In this document: positions 17,468 through 22,097 of the stretch, in pieces | How the letters are laid out: every line of letters begins with the position of its first letter | How positions within the stretch are numbered: position 1 is the stretch's first letter | NCBI GenBank assembly: GCA_015523685.1 | Contig: WAJW01000010.1 | Span: 1-22,097, forward strand | DNA: 22,097 bases | Reading direction: 5' to 3' | Source: Archaeoglobaceae archaeon | GTDB lineage: Archaea; Halobacteriota; Archaeoglobi; Archaeoglobales; JdFR-42 | Position numbers and translations under genes: made by a program | The notes under the pieces: model-generated | What the model was told of the DNA's origin: nothing | The model's input: only the letters and a program-made list of their open reading frames with translations | Database searches by the model: none

Positions 17468-17677
17468 ATGTTTCTGATACTCAGATGCAGAAAATGTGGA
17501 AGATTTCTCTATGCAAGAGCGGGTACCAAATCGAAAAAGTGTGTATGTGGAGCAACATCTCAGGTCAGGCGAATGATCATCGTGGACAGGGCAGAGGACG
17601 AGAGAGAGGCGGGAGAGAAGGTGAGGTTTTATCAGGAAAGGGAGTTTGGAAAGCCTGATTTTGTCACCTTCAGGTAA
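17468..17677 (+). CDS. DUF1922 zinc-ribbon protein
   Basis: This 69-aa protein begins MFLILRCRKCGRFLYA with Cys7 and Cys10, and has the second knuckle CVC (Cys25, Cys27), matching the archaeal DUF1922 zinc-ribbon family, whose function is unknown. The tail is charged (DRAEDEREAGEKVRF). The ATG lies only 4 nt after G73 of tRNA-Sec with no room for a ribosome-binding site and no TATA of its own. It is therefore probably transcribed from the tRNA promoter and released as a nearly leaderless mRNA when the tRNA 3' end is cut. It converges with the ribbon-helix-helix gene 23 nt away. Confidence 0.85.
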   Translation: MFLILRCRKCGRFLYARAGTKSKKCVCGATSQVRRMIIVDRAEDEREAGEKVRFYQEREFGKPDFVTFR

Positions 17678-17700
17678 TGCATTACCTACCCATTCATATC

Positions 17701-18231
17701 TTACAGAATTTTCAACCTGAGCTTGGTCAGATCCTCCCTGATTTCCGTCTTTATGTCCAGTCCAGAAAAGACCTCCTTAAGAAATATCTTTATAAACTGC
17801 TTTGTCAGCTCGTTTCCAAGTATGAGGGTAAAATCCCGTTCAGAATTCCGGTGAACTCTGAAGAAATTGCATATTTCCAGTCTTGAAAGTATCTCATCAG
17901 GGGTTTTATCTCTGAACTGTTCTGCATGGCTTCTGGAGATCTCTCTGTGTAGTTCCCAGAACCTATCCTTATCGGGCATGGCCTCCATGAATCTCAGAAA
18001 TGCAATCCAGTGATCGAAATCAAGAATCAGATGCTCCCCCTTGCCCAGCATTTCGGTGTACGTGCTTATCCTCTCCATATCATGTTCATCCATCTCATGA
18101 AACATGCTGTAAAACCTGAGAGCTCTTCTTATGATCTCACTCTGTGACTCCATTGAGTGTTCTCTGATTTTTTTAAATATTTCATGGGTTTTTTCATCAA
18201 ATGCTATTGTTATTCTGATTGGATTTCTCAT
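17701..18231 (-). CDS. Ribbon-helix-helix (CopG-type) DNA-binding regulator with C-terminal domain
   Basis: Residues 1-45 form an N-terminal ribbon-helix-helix: a basic beta strand (NPIRITIAFDEKTHEIF) followed by two helices containing SQSEIIRRALRFY. The remaining 130 residues are helical and charged (HDMERISTYTEML, DHWIAFLRFMEAMP) and do not match a family I know; they may bind a ligand or form dimers. The whole is 176 aa, longer than plain CopG or antitoxin RHH proteins, and no toxin gene is beside it, so I favour a regulator over an antitoxin. It is divergent from amt across a 156-bp AT-rich gap holding a 14-bp palindrome, hence possible control of amt-glnK and of itself. That target is inference. 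Confidence 0.78.
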   Translation of the reverse strand: MRNPIRITIAFDEKTHEIFKKIREHSMESQSEIIRRALRFYSMFHEMDEHDMERISTYTEMLGKGEHLILDFDHWIAFLRFMEAMPDKDRFWELHREISRSHAEQFRDKTPDEILSRLEICNFFRVHRNSERDFTLILGNELTKQFIKIFLKEVFSGLDIKTEIREDLTKLRLKIL

Positions 18232-18291
18232 ATTTTCAGGTTTTTTCTCATGGTTTAAAAAATTTATGTTGAAATCTTGTTTTTTATGAAG

Positions 18292-18305
18292 AAATCATAT
18301 GATTT
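18292..18305. promoter_or_regulatory. 14-bp perfect palindrome, candidate operator
   Basis: AAATCATATGATTT is perfectly symmetric and lies in the gap between the ribbon-helix-helix gene and amt, 60 nt from the former's start and 83-96 nt from the latter's. It is upstream of the likely TATA of amt (about 18326-18340). Size and symmetry suit a dimeric RHH or winged-helix regulator. Function is not shown by sequence alone. Confidence 0.45.
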
Positions 18306-18372
18306 ATGCGTTAATGCTAAAGAATATTAAAAATTTTTTTAAACAAAGACTCAATTTCTGATTTTATCAAAT

Positions 18373-18380
18373 AAGGAGGT
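18373..18380 (+). promoter_or_regulatory. Strong Shine-Dalgarno sequence deciding the amt start
   Basis: AAGGAGGT is a near-perfect anti-16S match. It is 7 nt before the in-frame TTG at 18388, and overlaps the GTG at 18379, which therefore cannot be the start. The ATG at 18383 is out of frame. An in-frame ATG at 18418 with GGGAG upstream is a second possible start. Confidence 0.6.
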
Positions 18381-18387
18381 GTATGTA

Positions 18388-19830
18388 TTGCTGGAAAGCC
18401 TGAAAGGGAGATTTAGAATGCCTTTATTTGTCTTTATTCTGTGTGTGCTCCTGCTTTTCAATGCATTTCCCGTTAATGCTGGCGACCCCGGAGGTGCTGA
18501 AACCCTTTCAAAGAATCCCGGAGCGCCATCGGATTTTGTGTGGGTTCTGATAAGCGGATTTCTGGTGATGTTCATGCAGGCTGGCTTTGCATTTCTTGAA
18601 GCGGGATTTTCCAGAGCGAAGAATGTGGCAAACGTGATGATGAAGAATCTGATGGATTTTTCCGTGGGGAGTCTGGCCTTTTTTGCAGTGGGTTTTGCCA
18701 TAATGATGGGTTCTGACTGGAATGGATTGATGGGGACGGATGGATGGTTTCTTGCCATGCAATCTTATGATGTGACCACGATTCTGATCTGGTTTTTCAT
18801 GCTGGTCTTTGCGGCAACAGCAGCAACAATATGCAGTGGTGCAATAGCGGAAAGGCCAAAGTTCTCAACCTATCTGATTTACAGCGTGGTTGTAACCGCC
18901 ATCATATATCCAATCTACGGGCACTGGCTCTGGGGTGGAGGATGGCTTGGCAACTCGGAATTCATGAGGTCTCTTGGAGGAGGTTACGGAGCCCTCGATT
19001 TCGCGGGATCGGGGGTTGTTCATGGAATCGGAGGGTATGTCGCACTTGCAGCCTGCATCCTTCTGGGGCCGAGAATTGGGAAATATGATGAAAACGGGAG
19101 ACCGAGAGTCATTCAGGGTCACAGCCTGGCATTTGCGGTCATAGGAGTGTTTATACTGTGGTTCGGATGGTTCGGATTCAACCCCGGTTCAACACTCTCC
19201 GCCCATGAACTCAGGATTTCGATAATTGCTGCCAACACAAATCTTTCAGCATCTGCCGGGGCGGTCACCTCAATGTTCATCACATGGATGAGGAACGGAA
19301 AACCTGACGTGGCCATGACTGTGAATGGAGCTGTTGGTGGACTTGTTGCAATCACCGCTCCATGCGCCTGGGTCGCTCCATGGTCTGCAGTTCTCATAGG
19401 AGTTGTTGCAGGATTTATTGCTGTTTATGGCTACTGGTGGCTGGAAAAGCGGGGGGTTGATGATGTCGTGGGAGCAATTCCCGTGCATGGCTTTAATGGC
19501 ACATGGGGAATCATCGCACTTGGACTGCTTGCAGATGGCACATACGGGGTTTATACAACATCTTCACCACTCGTGACGGGTCTGCTGTACGGAAATCTCG
19601 GTTTCTTCATCGTTCAGGTTGTAAGTGCGGTTGTAAACTTTGCATGGGCATTCATCATGGGATTCGTCCTTTTTTACGTGCTCAAGAAGACCGTGGGTCT
19701 GAGGGTATCAAGGGAGGAAGAACTGCTCGGACTTGATATCACGGAACATGCGACCATATCATATCCGGATTTCACCTATGCAGAGAGTTCAAGAGGGGTT
19801 GTCATCAGGAAAGGGAGGCGAAGTGGATGA
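18388..19830 (+). CDS. amt: Ammonium transporter Amt
   Basis: This 480-aa protein has about 11 membrane helices. A cleavable-looking N-terminal signal (hydrophobic 12-27, FPVNAG) precedes the core. The ammonium path motifs are DFAGSGVVHGIGG (Asp204, His212) and VGAIPVHGFNGTWG (His367), giving the family's twin-His pore. The helix-1 motif MQAGFAFLEAGFSRAKNV is complete. Amt carries ammonium into the cell, with PII blocking it from inside when nitrogen is ample. I start at TTG 18388 because of the strong AAGGAGGT site; this gives a basic signal n-region (LKGRFR). ATG 18418 is the alternative. The stop overlaps glnK (ATGA). Regulation by nitrogen status is expected; the palindrome upstream may be involved. 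Confidence 0.96.
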   Translation: MLESLKGRFRMPLFVFILCVLLLFNAFPVNAGDPGGAETLSKNPGAPSDFVWVLISGFLVMFMQAGFAFLEAGFSRAKNVANVMMKNLMDFSVGSLAFFAVGFAIMMGSDWNGLMGTDGWFLAMQSYDVTTILIWFFMLVFAATAATICSGAIAERPKFSTYLIYSVVVTAIIYPIYGHWLWGGGWLGNSEFMRSLGGGYGALDFAGSGVVHGIGGYVALAACILLGPRIGKYDENGRPRVIQGHSLAFAVIGVFILWFGWFGFNPGSTLSAHELRISIIAANTNLSASAGAVTSMFITWMRNGKPDVAMTVNGAVGGLVAITAPCAWVAPWSAVLIGVVAGFIAVYGYWWLEKRGVDDVVGAIPVHGFNGTWGIIALGLLADGTYGVYTTSSPLVTGLLYGNLGFFIVQVVSAVVNFAWAFIMGFVLFYVLKKTVGLRVSREEELLGLDITEHATISYPDFTYAESSRGVVIRKGRRSG

Positions 19831-20165
19831 GAAAAATCGAGGCGATAATACGCCCGGAAAAATTTGAATGTGTTAAATCCGCTTTAGAGGAAATGGGAAT
19901 AATCGGGATGACCGTGACCGATGTGAGGGGTCGTGGAAGGCAGAGGGGAACCAGAATACAGTTCAGGGGCAGGGAGATGGAGATAGATCTGCTCCACAAG
20001 GTGAAGATCGAAATTGTGGTGGAAGAGGAAGCTGTGGATTCTGTTGTAAATGCCGTACTCGAAAACGCAAGAACAGGAGAAATAGGTGATGGAAAGATAT
20101 TCATAATGCAGGTTGAAGATGTCATACGGGTGAGGACGGGAGAACGGGGCAGGACGGTTCTTTAG
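19827..20165 (+). CDS. glnK: PII nitrogen regulator GlnK
   Basis: This 112-aa PII trimer subunit begins MRKIEAIIRPEKFECVK, has GMTVTDVRGRGRQRG before the T-loop, and the B-loop TGEIGDGKIFIMQVED. It binds ATP/ADP and 2-oxoglutarate and plugs the coupled Amt. The T-loop reads FRGREMEIDLL: position 51, where enteric PII has the uridylylated Tyr, is Met, so uridylylation is impossible and control must be by ligands alone. It shares 4 nt with the end of amt (ATGA), has GGGAGG upstream, and is followed by a pyrimidine-rich stretch (20166-20182) that may end transcription. Confidence 0.95.
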   Translation: MRKIEAIIRPEKFECVKSALEEMGIIGMTVTDVRGRGRQRGTRIQFRGREMEIDLLHKVKIEIVVEEEAVDSVVNAVLENARTGEIGDGKIFIMQVEDVIRVRTGERGRTVL

Positions 20166-20182
20166 CTCCCTCTTTTATTTTT
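20166..20182 (+). terminator. T-rich probable terminator after glnK
   Basis: CTCCCTCTTTTATTTTTC directly after the glnK stop is the pyrimidine-rich, T-run type of sequence at which archaeal RNA polymerase terminates. No strong hairpin precedes it. Confidence 0.35.
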
Positions 20183-20237
20183 CATAACTGAAAAGCTGGT
20201 GGATGGGAATCTTTCCGCTTTGAAGTAAATCTCAAAA

Positions 20238-20253
20238 TTGAGATGCATCTCAA
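20238..20253. promoter_or_regulatory. 16-bp perfect palindrome upstream of the RibBA TATA box
   Basis: TTGAGATGCATCTCAA is perfectly symmetric and ends 4 nt before the TATA box. Its left half also pairs with TCTCAA at 20230-20235, giving an overlapping second inverted repeat (TCTCAA-AA-TTGAGA). A repressor or activator dimer here would contact the promoter directly. The archaeal riboflavin regulator RbkR is a candidate binder, by context only. Confidence 0.55.
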
Positions 20254-20257
20254 AAAG

Positions 20258-20265
20258 TATAAATA
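20258..20265 (+). promoter_or_regulatory. TATA box of the RibBA-like gene
   Basis: TATAAATA, preceded by an A-rich BRE-like stretch (CAAAAAG), is centred about 27 nt before ATG 20289, so transcription should start on or next to that codon. This leaderless arrangement excludes the frame's earlier ATG at 20238, which lies upstream of the TATA. Confidence 0.65.
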
Positions 20266-20288
20266 CGATGGTCGGGTCATTCCAGACA

Positions 20289-21437
20289 ATGCTCGTTTCC
20301 GTTGATGAAGCAATTAAAAAGGTCAGGAAAGGGGAAATCGTTGCCATTACCGAGAATGAAGGTGACCACTCTCTAACCTCTCTCATGATCCCGGCTGAAA
20401 TTGCGGATAGGAGGAAAATTGAATCTCTCCTATCCTGGAGTGATATTCTCTTCGTCTCTCTCACTCCTGAAATTATAGGAAAATTGAAGATACCTTTCAT
20501 CTACTCTCACAATGGTCTGAGGGAAATGCCCATCGGTATAGATGCAAAGGGGAAGAAAGGCGCACCCGGGGAGATAGCCGAAACTCTGAAGATCATCTGC
20601 AGGGAGGATACCTCTCCAGAGGATATAGTGGTTCCCGGACATGTTGTACCGGTGAGGGTCTCACCCGGAGGCGTCCTTGAAAAACCGGGAATTGCTGAAG
20701 GCGTGTCTGATCTCTCCTATCTTGCGGGATTTAAACCCGTTTCTGCCTTTGTCAGGGTTGAGGGCGAGAGGTCAGAGGATACGGTCAGGAACTTTCCTTC
20801 TGTCAGTGTAACATCAATTATCAGGTATCGCTTCCAGAGTGAGAGGATCGTGGAGAGATACGTCGAGGCAACACTTCCGACAAAGTTCTACGGTGTGTTC
20901 AAGGCAATAGGATACAGATCGAAGTACGGGAAGGAGTATGTTGCTCTTGTTAAGGGTGATGTAAGGGCAGAGGATGTCCTTGTCAGGATTCATTCCGAAT
21001 GCCTCACGGGAGATGTCTTCCACTCTCTCAGATGTGATTGTGGAGATCAGCTTGAGAGGGCCCTGAAGCTAATTGATGAAGAAGGCAGGGGAATTCTTCT
21101 CTATATGCTCGGACATGAAGGAAGGGGAATAGGAATAATAAACAAATTGAAGGCCTACAAACTTCAGGAGGAGGGCAAAGATACGGTTGATGCCAATATT
21201 GAGCTTGGGTTTCCTCCCGATCTCAGAAGTTACGGGATTTCTGCCCAGATACTTTTTGATCTTGGAGTGAGGTCAATCAGGTTGATGACAAACAATCCAT
21301 GGAAGATAGAAGAATTAAAGAGATATGGATTGAAGGTCAGGAGATTTCCTCTTGAAGTTGAACCATCGGAGGAAAACAGGGAATATTTAAGGGTTAAGAA
21401 GGAAAAACTCGGGCATTTTATTTCATGCAGGTTTTAG
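20289..21437 (+). CDS. RibBA-like protein: degenerate RibB domain fused to GTP cyclohydrolase II
   Basis: The 382-aa protein has a RibB-like N-half (about 1-195) and a GTP cyclohydrolase II half (about 196-382), the RibBA layout. The second half is complete: HSECLTGDVFHSLRCDC with zinc ligands Cys238, Cys249 and Cys251; GHEGRGIGIINKLKAYKL; ADLR-type DLRSYG (Asp311, Arg313); and MTNNPWKI. It would open the GTP ring in riboflavin (and perhaps FO) synthesis. The first half has lost key RibB features: the DRENEGD motif is TENEGD (21-26) and the GHTEA motif with the catalytic His is GIAEG (134-138). It is probably inactive as dihydroxybutanone-phosphate synthase. ATG 20289 follows from the TATA spacing. 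It is monocistronic. Confidence 0.9.
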   Translation: MLVSVDEAIKKVRKGEIVAITENEGDHSLTSLMIPAEIADRRKIESLLSWSDILFVSLTPEIIGKLKIPFIYSHNGLREMPIGIDAKGKKGAPGEIAETLKIICREDTSPEDIVVPGHVVPVRVSPGGVLEKPGIAEGVSDLSYLAGFKPVSAFVRVEGERSEDTVRNFPSVSVTSIIRYRFQSERIVERYVEATLPTKFYGVFKAIGYRSKYGKEYVALVKGDVRAEDVLVRIHSECLTGDVFHSLRCDCGDQLERALKLIDEEGRGILLYMLGHEGRGIGIINKLKAYKLQEEGKDTVDANIELGFPPDLRSYGISAQILFDLGVRSIRLMTNNPWKIEELKRYGLKVRRFPLEVEPSEENREYLRVKKEKLGHFISCRF

Positions 21438-21705
21438 GATCTAGTATTTTCAATTCTTTTTTTCAGGAGACATTTATTCAAATTTTTAGGGTTGTTTTCA
21501 GGGCTGTCCGATTGAATTTAAGATAACATCTAACATTAAACGAACTTTTGGTGTCACAAATTTGTTCTGGATTAAAACCAATTACTTTTCAATTATTCTT
21601 CCAAACAATAAGTTACAGAACTCTGAAAGCATAAAAATAAATATCGATACACTGCTTCACAGTTTCTTTATCGACTTTTATCAATATTCATAATAATCCA
21701 TCAAC
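21438..21705. other. AT-rich intergenic segment before HsdS
   Basis: The base composition drops sharply in G+C after the RibBA stop and stays low through hsdS. I see T-runs (21459-21465) that may terminate RibBA transcription. Around 21502-21590 a stretch beginning GGGCTGTCCGATTG resembles the outer end of an insertion element, but no transposase or matching end is in the window. Nothing else is recognisable. Confidence 0.4.
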
Positions 21706-22097
21706 TCATCCATGATTGAACACCTCATCCAGAATGCTCTCTTTCATTTCCTCAAGTTGAGTTATTTGATTCTGGATTTTTTCTTTTAGAGTTTTGATTT
21801 TTTCATAAACGCCATCGAGATGGTCTACTATTTCTTTTTGCTTTTCAAGATCTGGCAGGTTGTCGCGGAATGGAATAGGGATTTTTGTTGATTTAACTAA
21901 TGAGGTATTTAAATTCCTAACAACACCACCTCGGGCTTTTGACAGAAATTTGTTTTTAACTATATGTGAGTTCAATAAATAATAGAAATATTCAGGGAAT
22001 AGATTAGAGGATTTTAGATGAAATAATAGCCAACCATCATGAATACATCCATATATTTTTGATATATACGCTCTACCCACACTCATAGAGTTAGTTA
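21706..22097 (-). CDS. hsdS: Type I restriction-modification specificity subunit HsdS, C-terminal part
   Basis: The frame is open at the window edge (codons before the ATG at 22086 read TNS), so this is the 3' end of a longer gene. SVGRAYISKIYGCIHDGWLLFHL is typical of the distal end of a target recognition domain (quoted in two parts: SVGRAYISKIYG and CIHDGWLLFHL). PIPFRDNLPDLEKQKEIVDHL and a 40-residue coiled coil (YEKIKTLKEKIQNQITQLEE) with ESILDEVF follow, as in the conserved helical spacers of HsdS. HsdS tells the HsdM/HsdR complex which DNA site to methylate or cut. About 130 residues are visible of a usual 400 or so. Its low G+C compared with the genes to the left suggests transfer. 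Confidence 0.9.
   Translation of the reverse strand, partial: TNSMSVGRAYISKIYGCIHDGWLLFHLKSSNLFPEYFYYLLNSHIVKNKFLSKARGGVVRNLNTSLVKSTKIPIPFRDNLPDLEKQKEIVDHLDGVYEKIKTLKEKIQNQITQLEEMKESILDEVFNHG

Noticed and set aside
17677..17886. 69-codon plus-strand frame after DUF1922
   Set aside because: It lies opposite the ribbon-helix-helix gene, which has a clear N-terminal domain and promoter; the frame is a shadow.

Overview
The window is archaeal, most likely from a euryarchaeal lineage that makes coenzyme F420. The evidence is CofD, several archaea-typical small families (DUF371, DUF1922, an HVO_0476-like zinc-finger protein, a COG1665 nucleotidyltransferase), an AglD-like glycosyltransferase, TATA-type promoters placed about 25 nt upstream of start codons (leaderless mRNAs), and a tRNA without encoded CCA. 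The tRNA is the clearest single item. It has a UCA anticodon, a 9-bp acceptor stem, a 4-bp T stem, a long variable arm and G73, which together are the hallmarks of archaeal tRNA-Sec. I cannot fix the genus from sequence alone. The protein genes end in ordinary stop codons, including many TGA, so UGA is normally stop and would be recoded only at specific sites.

Layout, left to right. 1-680: 3' part of a nitrilase-family amidase. 681-1225: a gap with weak traces of a decayed gene. 1226-3271: a 54-aa zinc-ribbon protein (minus) divergent from a radical-SAM/NAD-sugar-epimerase pair (plus, ATGA overlap). 3281-7572 (minus): a lipoprotein of unknown function, then a two-gene operon of an AglD-like GT2/flippase-like fusion and a 'YYY' (DUF2298) multi-pass membrane protein, probably a lipid-linked sugar module. 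7661-10376 (minus): an iron-uptake operon of a DtxR-FeoA fusion regulator and FeoB, with a palindromic iron-box-like site over the regulator's start. 10696-12124 (plus): rhodanese lipoprotein, YjbQ-family protein and SAM methyltransferase. 12150-13044 (minus): a four-helix membrane protein and DUF371. 13101-15485 (plus): zinc-finger protein, COG1665 nucleotidyltransferase and cofD, tightly packed. 15555-17327: a ClC chloride channel/transporter with two CBS domains. 17377-17677: tRNA-Sec followed after 4 nt by a DUF1922 zinc-ribbon gene. 17701-18231 (minus): a ribbon-helix-helix regulator divergent from the amt-glnK ammonium uptake pair (18388-20165). 20289-21437: a RibBA-like protein whose GTP cyclohydrolase II half looks intact and whose RibB half looks dead, preceded by a 16-bp perfect palindrome. 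21438-22097: an AT-rich segment with the C-terminal end of a type I restriction specificity subunit (HsdS), probably the edge of a variable locus.

Most of the window is ordinary core and transport metabolism. The items that stand out are the tRNA-Sec and its unusually close downstream gene, the degenerate RibB domain and its palindromic promoter, the AglD-like/YYY pair, and the autoregulatory iron box.
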